DNA from: Leptolyngbya sp. NIES-3755
Lineage (GTDB): Bacteria; Cyanobacteriota; Cyanobacteriia; Leptolyngbyales; Leptolyngbyaceae
Assembly (NCBI GenBank): GCA_001548435.1
Contig: AP017308.1
Span: forward strand, 2,613,030 to 2,677,029
DNA length: 64,000 bases
Direction: 5' to 3'
Both the position numbers and the translations under genes were made by a program. Numbering within the stretch: position 1 is the stretch's first letter; every line of letters starts with the position of its first letter. Below, piece after piece: positions 26,900-38,296 of the stretch. Under the pieces are notes generated by a model, which was not told the DNA's origin, ran no database searches, and saw only the letters and a list, made by a program, of their open reading frames with translations.

Positions 26900-29800
26900 C
26901 TAAGCCGAAACCGCTACTTTCTCGACATCCGGATTTGCTTCAGGCGTATCTTTCTCAGACGGTGGAACCACTTGCCAGAACTTCGGCAGAGCCTCTGACC
27001 AGTTCGCCAAAATCGCTTTTGCTTTCGGGCTACCCGTATGTTCTACGTGCGCTTCAAGCAGTTCTTTTAGCTGTTGTTCACCCGCAGGTGCAGTCACTCG
27101 CTGAACTTTAACGATCTCAGCATTGACTTTCTCTTGGAAGCTGCCATCTTCATCGAAGAAGTAAGCCAATCCGCCCGTCATGCCTGCGCCAACGTTCCGA
27201 CCTGCGCGACCGAGAACGACCACTACGCCGCCCGTCATATATTCGCAACAGTGATCGCCCACTCCTTCGACAACGGCTTCAGCGAGTGAATTTCGGACGG
27301 CAAAGCGTTCTCCGGCTTGTCCATTCGCGAAGAGCCGTCCACCCGTTGCACCATAGAGGCAGGTGTTACCAATGATCACGTTTTGAGAAGGATCATAGGT
27401 TGCTTCGGATGTGGGCTTGATTGCGATCGCTCCCCCGTGCATTCCTTTACCTACATAATCATTCGCTTCACCGACTAGGTTCAGCGTCATACAAGGCAGG
27501 TTAAATGCCCCGAAACTTTGTCCAACACTTCCAGCGAAGTTCAGAGTAATTTGACCCCCGAAACCGGAATTGCCGTATTGTTTCGCGATCGCTCCCGAAA
27601 TTCGAGTGCCAACGGTTCGATCCGTGTTAATCACATCGATCGATTTACTGACATCACCTTGGTTCTGAATCGCAGCTTGAACATCCGCATCACTCAGAAT
27701 TTGATCATCAAGAACAACGCCATTGCTATGAACGGTTTCATGATTCAGCCAAGAGCGATCGCTTCTCGTATCTGGTAGTTGAGTCAAGCAATCAAGATTC
27801 AACAGTTGAGTTTTAGTTAAACTCACACCTTCACGCAGCTTCAGCAGATCAGCACGTCCGATGATTTCGTTCAGGGACTTGTAGCCCAAACGAGCTAAGA
27901 GCGATCGAACTTCCTCAGCAACAAATAAGAAGAAGTTCACGACATGTTCAGGCGTACCAGGGAAGCGCTTCCGCAGTTCTTCCTTCTGGCTTGCAACTCC
28001 AACCGGACAGCTATTGGTATGACAGATCCGTGCCATGATGCAACCTTCTGCAATCATCGCGATCGAGCCAAATCCAAATTCTTCGCCGCCCATGAGTGCA
28101 GCCATTACAACATCCCAGCCCGCTTTGATGCCGCCATCGACTCGGAGAATGACGCGATCGCGCAATTGATTCTGCATTAGAACGCGATGCACTTCGGTTA
28201 AGCCCAATTCCCAAGGGCTTCCTGCGTGTTTGATCGAGCTAAGTGGAGATGCACCTGTACCGCCATCGTGACCGGAGATTTGAATAATGTCCGCGTTCGC
28301 TTTAGCGACTCCAGCCGCGATCGTGCCAATTCCCACTTCTGCCACCAGTTTCACCGAGACTTGAGCCACGGGATTGATTTGGTGCAAGTCGAAAATCAGT
28401 TGGGCGAGATCTTCGATCGAGTAAATGTCATGGTGCGGCGGCGGAGAAATCAAAGTCACTCCAGGCTTCGATCGACGTAACAATGCAATGTAAGGACTTA
28501 CTTTTGGTCCCGGCAATTGTCCGCCTTCACCCGGTTTCGCACCTTGAGCCATCTTAATTTCGATTTGCTTCGCGCTCATCAAATACTCAGGTGTCACCCC
28601 AAAGCGACCGGATGCAACTTGCTTGATTGCAGAATTGGCAGTGTCTCCGATTTTTAGCCCCTTTAAATGCGGTAAGAGCGGTGAAATTCCGTCTTGCACT
28701 TCATCAAGAACTTTATATCGGACGGGGTCTTCTCCACCTTCACCAGAGTTCGATCGACCTCCTAAACGGTTCATTGCGATCGCTAATACTTCATGCGCTT
28801 CTCGTGACAACGCGCCGAGAGACATTCCACCCGTACAAAAACGCTTCACGATTTCGGTTGCGGATTCGACTTCATCGACCGAGATAGATTCGCGATCGCT
28901 CTTAAAGTCGAGCAAATCTCGTAAAGCTGTAATCGGACGGTTTGCTAGATGCTGTTGATACAACTCATAGTGATCAAAGCTATTCGTTCTGACTGCTTGG
29001 TGAAGATGCTTCGCAAGTTCCGGGCTGTTCATGTGGTACTCGCCACCCGGACGGTACTGCACAAAGCCAAAGTTTTCGAGCTTCTTCGTGGTCAACTCTG
29101 GGAAAGCGCGACTGTGGAACGAGAGAATTTCTTGAGCAAGTTCAGCGATCGTTAATCCACCTAATCGTGATGCAGTTCCAAAGAATCCTAAGTTGAGCAA
29201 ATCGCCACCAATCCCGATCGCTTCAAAGATCTGAGCGGCTTGATAGCTCGATAGCAAGGAGATTCCCATTTTCGAGAGGATCTTGAGTAATCCATCCTCG
29301 ATCGCTTTACGGAAGTTCGCTTGCACAGCAGTTAAACTCGCAGCTTTAATCTTTCCACGCTCCATTAGGCTTTGAGTTTTAGAATCAGACCACCATTGGC
29401 GAACCGACTCTAATGCTAAGTAAGGACAAACTGCACTTGCACCATAACCAATCAAGCAAGCAAAGTGATGAGTACTCCAAGCTTGAGCGGTATCGACAAT
29501 TAGAGAAGCTTTCATCCGAAGTCCTTGACGAATCAGATGATGGTGAACGGCTCCGACTGCTAAGAGCGGTGGAATGTAGCTTTGATCAGCGTTTAATCGA
29601 GTGAAATTACCGGATTGATCTAAGCGATCGCTTAACACCAAAATCTTTTTGCCCGATCGCACCGCTTCCGCTGCCTGTTCGCATAATTTCTGGACCGCAG
29701 CTTTCAGCCCATCCGGTCCCGCAGCAATTTCAAACAATGTCGAAAGATTAGCAGTTTCAAGACCTGAGTTCCGAATTTGATCCAGTTCCGGTTCGGTCAA

Positions 29801-31552
29801 CACAGGTGACTCTAGCAAGAATAGATTCGCGCCTTCGGATTTAGTCTCTAGCAGATTTCCGCGTTCTCCAAGTTGCATCGTCAAAGACATGACGAGTTTT
29901 TCGCGCAGCGGATCGATCGGTGGATTCGTGACCTGAGCAAACCGCTGTTTGAAGTAGTCGTACAGCAAGTGAGGACGTTCAGATAAAACCGCTAAAGGAA
30001 TATCATCACCCATGCAGAAGGTCGGCTCTTTTCCTTGTGCCGCCATATCTTGGATGACCATTTCTACGTCTTCCAGGGTATAACCGAATGCGGTTTGATG
30101 CGTGAGAAGAGACGGCTGATCCATTTGAGCCGCTGCTAAATATGCCTGAGATTGTAGCGTTTTCCGATTTTGCTTTAGCCATTCTCCATACGGATGAGCA
30201 TTCGCGACTCGCTGTTTGATTTCCCAGTTTTTCAGAACTTCGAGCGATCGCAAATCGAATGCGATCATTTGCCCAGGACCGAGCCGACCTTTTTCGATCA
30301 CTTCAGATTCTGGAATATCGACGACACCTGCCTCGGATGCGACGACGAGATAGCCATCACGTGTGATTGTGTAACGAGCGGGACGAAGACCATTTCGATC
30401 GAGCGTTGCCCCCACAATTTTTCCATCACAGAACGCCAACAAAGCTGGACCGTCCCAAGCTTCTTGAATACCACTGTGATACTCGTAGAAATCAACAATC
30501 TCAGGATGATCGGTCAGTTCAGGCTGATTTTTGTAAGCCTCTGGAACCATCATCATCAGCGCTTCTGCTGGGCTACGTCCGGAGCGAACAAGCAACTCCA
30601 TCACGTTGTCTAAGTTGGCAGAATCGCTATTAGCGGAATTCACAGTTGGTTTGAGGGCACTGATGCGATCGCCCCAAAATTCATGTGCCAAATCTGCTTC
30701 TCGCGCTCTCATCCAGTTGACATTTCCGAGCAGCGTATTGATCTCACCGTTGTGACCCAAAAGCCGCATCGGTTGGGCAAGGGGCCATTTCGGCATTGTA
30801 TTGGTACTGAAACGCCGATGATAAAGCGCAAAAGAGGTTTTGTAGTTGGGATCTTGCAAGTCTTGGTAAAACTCGCCCAGAATTGCCGATCGCACCATGC
30901 CTTTGTAAACGATCGTGCGAGTCGAGAACGAGCACACATACAGTTCATCAAATCCAGGGTTTGCTTGCTCTGCCAGAATTCGATGAATCTGCTTACGAGT
31001 GAGGTAGAGTTTACGTTCCAACTCTTCGCCGCTCAGCGTGTCAGATTTCACTAACAATTGCTCGATCTGTGGCTGATTTTCCCGCGCTTGAACGCCAAGA
31101 ATTTCCGGTTTGACAGGGACGGTTCGCCAACCTAAAAACGTTAAGCCTTCTTCAGCAATAATCTTCTCGGCAATTTCTTTGACGGATGCTGCGATCGCAT
31201 TATCTTGCGGCAAAAACACCATGCCCACCCCAGTCTGATCTGGAGTCAGAGTTACACCTCGATCATTTGCCCACTGGTTCAGAATCTCCCAGGGAATCGC
31301 CGCCATCAAACCCGCGCCATCTCCTGAATCCTGATCCGCGCTACATCCACCCCGATGTTCCAAGCAAGCGAGGGCAGACAACGCCTTCTCCATCAGATCG
31401 TGGCTGTTGCGACCTTTCTGATCCGCGATAAAACCGACACCGCAGGCATCCCGCTCCTCAACTAGCCAGCGCTGACCTGCATATCCATTGAATTGATTGT
31501 GAGACTCTGACGGAACACTTGCTTGACTCATGGAAGGATTCATTCGATTCAT
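26900..31552 (-). CDS. glsF: Glutamate synthase, ferredoxin-dependent type (Fd-GOGAT)
   Basis: About 1550 residues from the ATG at 31552; the open frame runs on to 31654 but family proteins start nearer here. The mature enzyme begins at the cysteine of ERDACGVGF, the amidotransferase nucleophile, after removal of a short propeptide. It then has the GAT domain, the central domain, the FMN-binding barrel ([32 protein letters not shown]) with the 3Fe-4S motif [15 protein letters not shown], and the C-terminal GXG beta-helix. It makes two glutamates from glutamine and 2-oxoglutarate. No small NADPH subunit is adjacent, favouring the ferredoxin type over gltB. Ends at a strong terminator. Confidence 0.94.
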   Translation of the reverse strand: MNRMNPSMSQASVPSESHNQFNGYAGQRWLVEERDACGVGFIADQKGRNSHDLMEKALSALACLEHRGGCSADQDSGDGAGLMAAIPWEILNQWANDRGVTLTPDQTGVGMVFLPQDNAIAASVKEIAEKIIAEEGLTFLGWRTVPVKPEILGVQARENQPQIEQLLVKSDTLSGEELERKLYLTRKQIHRILAEQANPGFDELYVCSFSTRTIVYKGMVRSAILGEFYQDLQDPNYKTSFALYHRRFSTNTMPKWPLAQPMRLLGHNGEINTLLGNVNWMRAREADLAHEFWGDRISALKPTVNSANSDSANLDNVMELLVRSGRSPAEALMMMVPEAYKNQPELTDHPEIVDFYEYHSGIQEAWDGPALLAFCDGKIVGATLDRNGLRPARYTITRDGYLVVASEAGVVDIPESEVIEKGRLGPGQMIAFDLRSLEVLKNWEIKQRVANAHPYGEWLKQNRKTLQSQAYLAAAQMDQPSLLTHQTAFGYTLEDVEMVIQDMAAQGKEPTFCMGDDIPLAVLSERPHLLYDYFKQRFAQVTNPPIDPLREKLVMSLTMQLGERGNLLETKSEGANLFLLESPVLTEPELDQIRNSGLETANLSTLFEIAAGPDGLKAAVQKLCEQAAEAVRSGKKILVLSDRLDQSGNFTRLNADQSYIPPLLAVGAVHHHLIRQGLRMKASLIVDTAQAWSTHHFACLIGYGASAVCPYLALESVRQWWSDSKTQSLMERGKIKAASLTAVQANFRKAIEDGLLKILSKMGISLLSSYQAAQIFEAIGIGGDLLNLGFFGTASRLGGLTIAELAQEILSFHSRAFPELTTKKLENFGFVQYRPGGEYHMNSPELAKHLHQAVRTNSFDHYELYQQHLANRPITALRDLLDFKSDRESISVDEVESATEIVKRFCTGGMSLGALSREAHEVLAIAMNRLGGRSNSGEGGEDPVRYKVLDEVQDGISPLLPHLKGLKIGDTANSAIKQVASGRFGVTPEYLMSAKQIEIKMAQGAKPGEGGQLPGPKVSPYIALLRRSKPGVTLISPPPHHDIYSIEDLAQLIFDLHQINPVAQVSVKLVAEVGIGTIAAGVAKANADIIQISGHDGGTGASPLSSIKHAGSPWELGLTEVHRVLMQNQLRDRVILRVDGGIKAGWDVVMAALMGGEEFGFGSIAMIAEGCIMARICHTNSCPVGVASQKEELRKRFPGTPEHVVNFFLFVAEEVRSLLARLGYKSLNEIIGRADLLKLREGVSLTKTQLLNLDCLTQLPDTRSDRSWLNHETVHSNGVVLDDQILSDADVQAAIQNQGDVSKSIDVINTDRTVGTRISGAIAKQYGNSGFGGQITLNFAGSVGQSFGAFNLPCMTLNLVGEANDYVGKGMHGGAIAIKPTSEATYDPSQNVIIGNTCLYGATGGRLFANGQAGERFAVRNSLAEAVVEGVGDHCCEYMTGGVVVVLGRAGRNVGAGMTGGLAYFFDEDGSFQEKVNAEIVKVQRVTAPAGEQQLKELLEAHVEHTGSPKAKAILANWSEALPKFWQVVPPSEKDTPEANPDVEKVAVSA

Positions 31553-31734
31553 TTCAAGAAGAGATTTTGGGATTGATCGGAAACAAACTGGGGAAGAGAA
31601 ATAGCGCGGAGAATCTGGGAGAAGCTTTTGTGAAGAAAAGAGACTAATGCTCACATAAACTTAACAATCGGGGAAAAAATTCTGCGCGTCAAGCGATTTC
31701 GTCATCCTAGAGAATGCTCATAGACAAAACCGCC

Positions 31735-31801
31735 AACTCTGTTGCAAAATCTCAAACCTGGGAAACAATTTGCCCTCGATCGCTTCAGGTTTAACAGAGT
31801 T
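31735..31801 (-). promoter_or_regulatory. Long bulged hairpin in the glutamate synthase leader
   Basis: Two nested perfect repeats: outer AACTCTGTT (31735-31743) with AACAGAGTT (31793-31801), inner AAACCTG (31754-31760) with CAGGTTT (31786-31792). One side is continuous for 16 bases; the other has a 10-base bulge. A minus-strand -10 box TATAAT (31875-31870) with a weak TTGCCA -35 would place this in a leader of about 310 nt. No GTA-N8-TAC NtcA site was found. The rest of 31553-32100 holds no gene. Confidence 0.5.
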
Positions 31802-32100
31802 TTACAGCCCCCACGAGATGATCGGGAGATCTAGCTTAACTGAATTTTTACAAAGACTGGGATAAGAATATTATAGAAAACTTTGCGCTCTGGCAATCCC
31901 TGTAAGATTGCGAGGATCAATCGGATGATTACAGAGCCTAATCCTGATGAAATCTGCTTTCTAGCGAATGGGATGAGCAAGAACGTGCAACACTGAGAAG
32001 TTAGGATTTCTTGATAGTTCCAGATTCGTCAATCAAGATTTGGCGATCGCAGTAAAATAACCTGCGGCATTTACGGATTCTCTGCGTGAATTTTTGTCAG

Positions 32101-33885
32101 ATGGCTTCTCTTCGACTCGGTTTCTACCTACTTGTGTTTTGGTCAATTTCATTTCCTGCTTTCGCAGATGCTCCTGCGGCACTAGATTTTAATCTCGCCC
32201 AACAAACACCCCGTTCTAGCCCTGCTCCTTTGAATTTCAATTCACCGATCGTGCAAGGAAATCAAATCATCTTAAACGGACAGAGCGCTAGTGGAAATTG
32301 GCTCCAGTGGCAGGCAAATGGGGTAACTCGAATCGGATTAAGTGATGCTGTCTTGACACAGAGATTTGGAGCAGATTTACTCAGTACAAACGATGCAAGC
32401 CGTCAGCCAATCCAATGGTTTTCTGAAGCGGTCTTTCCAACTCGATTGGCTCCACCGCTGCGATATCTAGATGTAACAGAATTTGCTCAGAGAAATGGCT
32501 GGCAGACTCAGATTAGTGGGAATACGTTACAGATCACGACTCCGATCGCGAATCTCACCGCGATCCAACAAGAACAGCCTGCACCGAATGTCGATCGCAT
32601 TACGATTTCGCTCGATCGACCCATTACTTGGCAAGCTGATCCACAAGTCAATGAACTTGTTTTAACTCTTGATGCTCAGGCGGATCAGAACCAATTAGGA
32701 AAATTTAAGCCAACTCCAGCAAGTCGAATTCGATCGCTGAAAATTGAGCCAAACGGAAATCGAACGACTGTCAGAATTGGCGTTCCGCTGAGTTTACGAT
32801 CTCGAATCACGACCGCATCAAGCCCCGATCGCATCACGATCGAAGTCGGTTCAAATTTCTTGAGCGATCGCGATATCTTATGGGCGAATGGCTTGTTTTG
32901 GAGACAGCGATCGCTCTCCGTTGGCACGAACCAATTCCCGATCGTTTGGCACGAAGCAAATCCCCGTCAAGTTAGCATTCGTCCGATTTTGCCCAATTCC
33001 ACAACCTTGACTGGAACGCTGCCATTATTTACGACAGCTCAACAATCTTTGGCGACCGCTGCCATTAACGGCGGATATTTCAATCGCAATAATCAGTTAC
33101 CGCTTGGAGCAATCAAACTCGATAATCGATTTGCATCCGGTCCAATTCTGAATCGAGGGGTCGTGGGTTGGGACGCAGCGGGAAATTGGAGATTCGATCG
33201 CTTAATTCTTCAAGAGACTGTGACTCTCGCCTCTGGTCAACGTTTCCCTTTAACTACTTTGAATTCTGCCTTTGTTCAAGCTGGAATTGCGCGATATACC
33301 GCTGATTGGGGTAGTACTTATACGACTCTGACCGATAACGAAATCCTTCTTCCCATTCAAAATAATCAAACGGGCACACAACAACCCGTTCCAACAGCAG
33401 GAACAGCGATTCCAATTCCGACAACCGGATATTTGTTGGTATTTCGATCGAACCGTACTGCCGCTGCCGCCTTTACTCCCGCAATTCCAGTTCAACTCGA
33501 AAGTGCCTTCAATCTCCCAGATCTAGCCGCATTTCCGAATTTAATCGGGGGCGGACCTCTTTTAATCCGAAATGGTCAAATCGTTCTAGATGGTCGCTTA
33601 GAGCAATTTAGTACCGCATTTATTCAAGAGAGAGCAGCGCGAAGTGCGATCGGACAAACCGCAGATGGCAGAATCCTAATTGTCACTGCACAAAATAATA
33701 CTTCCGGTGTGGGGGCATCCCTAAGCGACATGGCACAAATCATGCAGCAGTTAGGAGCAGTTAACGCTTTAAATCTAGACGGGGGAAGTTCGACCACGCT
33801 TTATTTGGGGGGGCAACTGCTCGATCGACCCTCCCGATCTGCGGCACGAGTTCACAACGGAATCGGAGTATTTCTCCAACCGTAG
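32101..33885 (+). CDS. Secreted phosphodiester glycosidase (NAGPA-domain) family protein
   Basis: A 594-residue exported protein from the ATG at 32101 (GTG at 32086 adds five). The signal peptide is LGFYLLVFWSISFPAFA. The N-terminal half resembles cell-wall amidase-N or copper-amine-oxidase-type repeats of beta structure (VDRITISLDRPITW). The C-terminal half is the NAGPA domain: AINGGYFN, NLIGGGPLLIRNG, RSAIGQTADGRILIV and ALNLDGGSSTTLYLGG. Enzymes of this type uncover N-acetylglucosamine phosphodiesters in lysosomes; in bacteria they act on envelope polysaccharides. It is alone, in the periplasm or outside. The substrate is unknown. Confidence 0.85.
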   Translation: MASLRLGFYLLVFWSISFPAFADAPAALDFNLAQQTPRSSPAPLNFNSPIVQGNQIILNGQSASGNWLQWQANGVTRIGLSDAVLTQRFGADLLSTNDASRQPIQWFSEAVFPTRLAPPLRYLDVTEFAQRNGWQTQISGNTLQITTPIANLTAIQQEQPAPNVDRITISLDRPITWQADPQVNELVLTLDAQADQNQLGKFKPTPASRIRSLKIEPNGNRTTVRIGVPLSLRSRITTASSPDRITIEVGSNFLSDRDILWANGLFWRQRSLSVGTNQFPIVWHEANPRQVSIRPILPNSTTLTGTLPLFTTAQQSLATAAINGGYFNRNNQLPLGAIKLDNRFASGPILNRGVVGWDAAGNWRFDRLILQETVTLASGQRFPLTTLNSAFVQAGIARYTADWGSTYTTLTDNEILLPIQNNQTGTQQPVPTAGTAIPIPTTGYLLVFRSNRTAAAAFTPAIPVQLESAFNLPDLAAFPNLIGGGPLLIRNGQIVLDGRLEQFSTAFIQERAARSAIGQTADGRILIVTAQNNTSGVGASLSDMAQIMQQLGAVNALNLDGGSSTTLYLGGQLLDRPSRSAARVHNGIGVFLQP

Positions 33886-34047
33886 CATCGGCTACCACTT
33901 CTTCACGGATTTCGCAATTCAAATCAAGACTTCGTGAAATCTTGCGAAATCGTCCACTATAAGCAAGCATGACCTGGATTGGTTTGTTAGTCTTTGTGGT
34001 TGGGAATCCAATCTGCGAAATTCTATTACTTATTGAGGAGAGAAACG

Positions 34048-34458
34048 GTGGCTCAGGCTCAAGAAAAAACTCAAACTCCAGCCCTTGTGCTGTCTCCAAC
34101 CCCTGGTAAAGCGGCTGCAACCGAACTTCGTCCCTGGGGTTCGTTCACAATTCTCGAAGAAGGTCGCGGTTACAAAATCAAACGAATCGAGGTCAAACCT
34201 GGGCATCGCCTAAGTTTGCAAATGCACCACCACCGCAGTGAACATTGGATTGTGGTTTCTGGAACTGCAAAGGTTGAGTGTGGTGAAAATCAAATTACTC
34301 TGAGCAGCAATCAATCGACTTACGTGCCCCAATGCACGACTCACCGGTTAGAGAATCCTGGCGTGATTCCTCTGATTCTGATCGAAGTTCAGAACGGTGA
34401 ATATCTTGGAGAAGATGACATCGTACGCTTCCAAGACGACTACTCCCGCGCAAACTAA
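34048..34458 (+). CDS. Cupin-type mannose-6-phosphate isomerase-like protein
   Basis: A 137-residue protein starting at GTG 34048, which follows GAGGAGA; the open frame extends upstream to 33994 without a ribosome site. It matches the stand-alone C-terminal cupin of type II phosphomannose isomerases: RPWGSFTILEEG, KRIEVKPGHRLSLQMHHHRSEHWIVVSGTA, and VPQCTTHRLENPG. The HHHxSEHW motif carries the metal-binding histidines and glutamate. It could isomerise or epimerise sugar phosphates, feeding GDP-mannose. The sugar nucleotidyltransferase half is absent. A strong terminator follows. Confidence 0.85.
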   Translation: MAQAQEKTQTPALVLSPTPGKAAATELRPWGSFTILEEGRGYKIKRIEVKPGHRLSLQMHHHRSEHWIVVSGTAKVECGENQITLSSNQSTYVPQCTTHRLENPGVIPLILIEVQNGEYLGEDDIVRFQDDYSRAN

Positions 34459-34476
34459 GAATTGAATCTAATTCTG

Positions 34477-34516
34477 AATCGGGGCAGTTCTACGGGATTG
34501 CCTCGATTTGTTTTTG
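34477..34516 (+). terminator. Terminator after the cupin gene
   Basis: AATCGGGGCA (34477-34486) pairs with TGCCTCGATT (34499-34508), a 10-bp stem with one G-U pair, followed by TGTTTTTGG. A clear intrinsic terminator. Confidence 0.85.
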
Positions 34517-34555
34517 GAATCTGCGATCGCGATACGATGAAAAACGCGAATTTCT

Positions 34556-34897
34556 ATGTTTAATATGATCGAATTAAGTCCGTCTGCGATCGCAGAAATC
34601 CAACGTCTTCACAAACGCCATCCCAATCCGTCCGCCTTTTTCCGTCTCCAAATCGAATCCGGCGGCTGTCAGGGACTTTCCTACATGACTAAGTTTGAAA
34701 CTGAATTGAATTCGAGCGATCGCATTCATCAATGTCACGGCATTCAAATCGCGATCGATCCGCATAGCGCTCAATATTTGGAGAATTTAACGATCGATTT
34801 CTCTGAAGACTTGATGGGCGGTAGTTTTCGCTTCCACAATCCGAATGCCAAAAAAAGTTGTGATTGCGGTGTCTCATTCTCAATCATCGAGAGCTAG
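34556..34897 (+). CDS. A-type iron-sulfur carrier (IscA/HesB family)
   Basis: A 113-residue protein (110 if ATG 34565 is used, the usual family N-terminus MIELSPSA). The three conserved cysteines of the family are present: one in SGGCQGLSY and two in SCDCGVSF. Such proteins carry Fe-S clusters or iron from the SUF machinery to targets. Length is normal. It stands between the cupin terminator and the str operon, with no isc or suf genes near. Which A-type subclass it belongs to cannot be decided from this view. Confidence 0.9.
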   Translation: MFNMIELSPSAIAEIQRLHKRHPNPSAFFRLQIESGGCQGLSYMTKFETELNSSDRIHQCHGIQIAIDPHSAQYLENLTIDFSEDLMGGSFRFHNPNAKKSCDCGVSFSIIES

Positions 34898-34933
34898 AAT
34901 AGACAAGCTTTACAATCCAAAAGGTCGATCGAC

Positions 34934-34974
34934 TTGTCAAACTGTTTGACAGGGGTATCGCTCCATTGGTATGT
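34934..34974 (+). promoter_or_regulatory. str operon promoter with a palindrome over the -35 box
   Basis: TTGACA (34945-34950) and TATGTT (34969-34974) are 18 bp apart. The -35 box is the right arm of a perfect 17-bp palindrome, TGTCAAAC-T-GTTTGACA (34934-34950). The leader to rpsL is about 55 nt and holds a small GGAG/CTCC hairpin. The palindrome has the form of a repressor or activator site. Confidence 0.65.
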
Positions 34975-35032
34975 TTAGTGATCGTTGAAAGTCGGAGCAG
35001 TTTCAAAGCTGCATTCTCCCATACATTAAAAA

Positions 35033-35419
35033 ATGCCCACCATCCAGCAACTCATTCGTAGTGAGCGCAGTAAAGCTAAGAAGAAAACCAAATCCCCGGC
35101 TCTGAAGAGTTGCCCTCAGCGTCGTGGAGTTTGCACACGGGTTTATACCACTACGCCAAAAAAACCGAACTCCGCTCTTCGTAAAGTGGCACGGGTTCGC
35201 TTAACTTCAGGTTTTGAAGTGACAGCGTACATTCCCGGTATCGGTCACAACTTACAAGAGCACTCCGTTGTGATGATTCGGGGCGGACGGGTAAAAGACT
35301 TACCTGGTGTCCGTTACCACATCATTCGTGGAACCCTTGATACGGCTGGTGTCAAAGACCGGAAGCAAGGACGCTCCAAATACGGTGCAAAACGTCCGAA
35401 GCCCGCAGCGGCGAAATAA
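35033..35419 (+). CDS. rpsL: 30S ribosomal protein S12
   Basis: A 128-residue decoding-centre protein, first gene of the str operon. Signature segments [17 protein letters not shown] and [29 protein letters not shown] are exact. The lysines whose change gives streptomycin resistance (PKKPN and GRVKDLPG) are wild type. A 180-bp gap with a hairpin separates it from rpsG. Confidence 0.98.
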   Translation: MPTIQQLIRSERSKAKKKTKSPALKSCPQRRGVCTRVYTTTPKKPNSALRKVARVRLTSGFEVTAYIPGIGHNLQEHSVVMIRGGRVKDLPGVRYHIIRGTLDTAGVKDRKQGRSKYGAKRPKPAAAK

Positions 35420-35450
35420 ACCGTTGCTCGTTAGAATTAATTTGCCAGAT

Positions 35451-35487
35451 GAACCTCGTCGCTCAAGAACTTGAGTCAATGAGGTTC
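35451..35487 (+). other. Nested hairpin between rpsL and rpsG
   Basis: GAACCTC (35451-35457) pairs with GAGGTTC (35481-35487), and inside it CTCAAG (35462-35467) pairs with CTTGAG (35470-35475). No strong U-run follows. It may be a processing site, partial terminator or S7-type control element in the str transcript. Confidence 0.55.
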
Positions 35488-35599
35488 GTTTGTTAGCGAT
35501 CGAAGCTATTTTTAGAGCCTTTTCTCACGACACTCTTTTGAATTCCACGATCGCGCTCTGATTATCTCCATTTACTGTTCTTTCTCTCTAAGGCTAATT

Positions 35600-36070
35600 A
35601 TGTCTCGTCGCGTCGTCATCAAAAAGCGTCCCATTCCCCCCGACTCTGTTCACAATTCGCGCCTCGTCACCATGATGGTGCGGCGAATCATGGAGAGCGG
35701 CAAAAAATCTCTGGCAACCCGTATCGTTTATGATGCGTTTGACATTATCAAAGAGCGCACCGGCACTGAACCGCTAGAGACGTTTGAGCGGGCAGTCAAG
35801 AATGCGACTCCTTTGGTTGAAGTGAAAGCGCGTCGGGTCGGTGGTGCTACCTACCAAGTGCCGATGGAAGTCCGTACCGATCGTGGAATCGCTCTGGCGT
35901 TGAGATGGTTAATTCAGTTTTCTCGCTCTCGTGCAGGCAAATCCATGTCAGCAAAGCTGGCAAACGAACTGATGGATGCTGCCAACGAAACGGGAAGCGC
36001 GATCCGGAAGCGCGAAGAAACGCACCGGATGGCAGAAGCCAATAAAGCATTCGCACACTATCGGTATTAA
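35600..36070 (+). CDS. rpsG: 30S ribosomal protein S7
   Basis: A 156-residue primary 16S rRNA-binding protein of the small-subunit head. [38 protein letters not shown] and [18 protein letters not shown] are family hallmarks. Second gene of the str operon, 67 bp ahead of fusA. In E. coli S7 is the operon's translational repressor; the binding site has not been identified here. Confidence 0.98.
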   Translation: MSRRVVIKKRPIPPDSVHNSRLVTMMVRRIMESGKKSLATRIVYDAFDIIKERTGTEPLETFERAVKNATPLVEVKARRVGGATYQVPMEVRTDRGIALALRWLIQFSRSRAGKSMSAKLANELMDAANETGSAIRKREETHRMAEANKAFAHYRY

Positions 36071-36137
36071 AAAGTATAGAATCTTAATAGACGCAGTAGT
36101 GTGATTTAACCCTTTCACAGATGCTAAGGAGGTAGCT

Positions 36138-38273
36138 GTGGCTCGTACCGTCCCGCTCGAAAGAGTAAGAAACATCGGGATCGCCGCGCATATTGATGCG
36201 GGCAAGACAACAACAACAGAACGGATTCTATTTTACTCCGGCATCGTGCACAAGATTGGCGAAGTGCATGAGGGGACAGCCACAACGGACTGGATGGAAC
36301 AAGAGCGGGAGCGGGGAATCACAATTACCGCTGCTGCAATCAGTACTCAATGGACTCGTCGCGATGCCGACAAGCCGAACCAGCCCGGTGAAGGCGAACT
36401 CGAACACAAGATCAACATCATTGACACTCCTGGGCACGTAGACTTCACGATCGAAGTCGAACGCTCAATGCGAGTTCTCGACGGTGTGATCGCGGTGTTC
36501 TGTTCGGTTGGTGGCGTTCAGCCTCAGTCTGAAACCGTGTGGAAACAGGCGAACCGTTACAAAGTTCCCCGCATGGTGTTCGTCAACAAGATGGACAGAA
36601 CGGGCGCAGACTTCTTCAAGGTCTATGACCAGATTCGCGATCGGCTTCAAGCGAATGCGGTTCCGATTCAAATTCCGATCGGTGCTGAAGATCAGTTCAA
36701 AGGAATCGTTGACCTCGTTCGGATGAAGGCTTACATCCACAAGGATGATTTGGGTCGTGAAATCGAAGTCACCGAGATTCCTGAAGACCTGAAAGATAAG
36801 GCTGATGAGTTCCGCACCAAGCTAATCGAAGCGGTTGCAGAAACCGATGAAGCGCTGCTTGAGAAGTACTTCGCAGGTGAAGAACTGACCGAACAGGAAA
36901 TCAAAGACGGGATTCGGAAAGCGACGATCCAAGGAATTGAAGGAGAGTTCTTCGTTCCTCTGCTTTGCGGTTCTGCCTTCAAGAACAAAGGCGTTCAGCA
37001 GATGTTGGATGCGGTTCTGGACTATCTTCCTTCCCCGATCGACATTCCGCCGATCCAAGGCACGATGGCAGACGGCAGCGTTCAAGAGCGCCCGCCTCAA
37101 GATACTGCCCCGATGTCTGCTCTGGCATTCAAAGTCATGACTGACAAATTTGTGGGTCGTCTTACCTTTGTGCGAGTTTATTCTGGAGTCCTTTCAAAAG
37201 GCAGCTACATTTACAATTCGACCAAAGACAAGAAAGAGCGCGTTTCGCGTTTGATCATTCTCAAAGCAGATGAGCGAATCGACGTAGACGAACTCAGAGC
37301 GGGCGATTTGGGAGCAATTCCTGGACTATCTGACACGCTGACAGGCGATACGCTTTGTCCTGAAGGCGACAACATTGTTCTAGAGTCGCTGTTTATCCCT
37401 GAGCCTGTGATCTCGGTTGCAGTAGAACCGAAGACCAAAGGCGACATGGAAAAACTTTCTAAAGCGCTCAAGGCACTGTCTGAAGAAGACCCGACCTTCC
37501 GCGTGAGTATTGATCAAGAAACCAACCAAACTGTGATTGCCGGAATGGGCGAATTGCACTTGGAAATCTTGGTCGATCGAATGCTCCGCGAATTCAAAGT
37601 CGAAGCAAACGTTGGTGCGCCTCAAGTGGCTTACCGTGAAACGATTCGCAAAGCCGTCAAAGCTGAAGGCAAATTTGTCCGTCAGAGTGGTGGTAAAGGT
37701 CAATATGGTCACGTTGTGATCCAGCTTGAACCGGGCGAAACAGGTACGGGCTTCGAGTTTGTCTCGAAAATCGTGGGTGGTACAGTTCCGAAAGAATACG
37801 TCGGACCTGCCGAAGCAGGCATGAAAGAAGCTTGCGAAAGCGGTATCGTTGCGGGCTACCCATTGATTGACGTGAAAGCCACACTCGTCGATGGTTCGTA
37901 CCACGATGTAGACTCTTCTGAAATGGCGTTTAAGATTGCTGGATCGATGGCGATCAAGGATGGCGTAATGAAAGCCAACCCGGTACTCTTAGAACCAATG
38001 ATGAAGGTTGAAGTCGAAGTGCCAGAAGACTTTCTTGGTAGCGTCATGGGCAACCTGATCTCGAAACGTGGGCAAATCGAAGCCCAAGGTGTTGAGCGCG
38101 GAATTGCCAAAGTCACCACCAAGGTTCCACTGGCAGAAATGTTTGGATATGCTACGGATATCCGATCGATGACTCAGGGACGCGGTACTTTTACAATGGA
38201 ATTCAGCCATTACGAAGAAGTGCCCAAAAACGTCGCTGAAACCATCATTGCGAAAAACAAAGGGAACGCTTAA
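36138..38273 (+). CDS. fusA: Elongation factor G
   Basis: A 711-residue translocation GTPase. G1 is [11 protein letters not shown]2 includes [11 protein letters not shown]3 is IDTPGHVDF and G4 is NKMDRTGA. The C-terminal domains IV and V are complete ([30 protein letters not shown]). Between G2 and G3 there is a short insertion rich in charged residues and Gly/Pro ([18 protein letters not shown]). Both cysteines that control redox inactivation in Synechocystis EF-G have counterparts: C122 (AVFCSVGG) and the one in [14 protein letters not shown] start with AAGGAGGT upstream. tuf follows 23 bp later. Confidence 0.97.
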   Translation: MARTVPLERVRNIGIAAHIDAGKTTTTERILFYSGIVHKIGEVHEGTATTDWMEQERERGITITAAAISTQWTRRDADKPNQPGEGELEHKINIIDTPGHVDFTIEVERSMRVLDGVIAVFCSVGGVQPQSETVWKQANRYKVPRMVFVNKMDRTGADFFKVYDQIRDRLQANAVPIQIPIGAEDQFKGIVDLVRMKAYIHKDDLGREIEVTEIPEDLKDKADEFRTKLIEAVAETDEALLEKYFAGEELTEQEIKDGIRKATIQGIEGEFFVPLLCGSAFKNKGVQQMLDAVLDYLPSPIDIPPIQGTMADGSVQERPPQDTAPMSALAFKVMTDKFVGRLTFVRVYSGVLSKGSYIYNSTKDKKERVSRLIILKADERIDVDELRAGDLGAIPGLSDTLTGDTLCPEGDNIVLESLFIPEPVISVAVEPKTKGDMEKLSKALKALSEEDPTFRVSIDQETNQTVIAGMGELHLEILVDRMLREFKVEANVGAPQVAYRETIRKAVKAEGKFVRQSGGKGQYGHVVIQLEPGETGTGFEFVSKIVGGTVPKEYVGPAEAGMKEACESGIVAGYPLIDVKATLVDGSYHDVDSSEMAFKIAGSMAIKDGVMKANPVLLEPMMKVEVEVPEDFLGSVMGNLISKRGQIEAQGVERGIAKVTTKVPLAEMFGYATDIRSMTQGRGTFTMEFSHYEEVPKNVAETIIAKNKGNA

Positions 38274-38296
38274 TCAGGAAAGAGGAATAGTAATTC

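Noticed and set aside
31553-32100. Glutamine riboswitch or NtcA site in the glutamate synthase leader
   Set aside because: The glnA-type riboswitch core is absent on the minus strand and no GTA-N8-TAC palindrome was found at a suitable distance from the -10 box.
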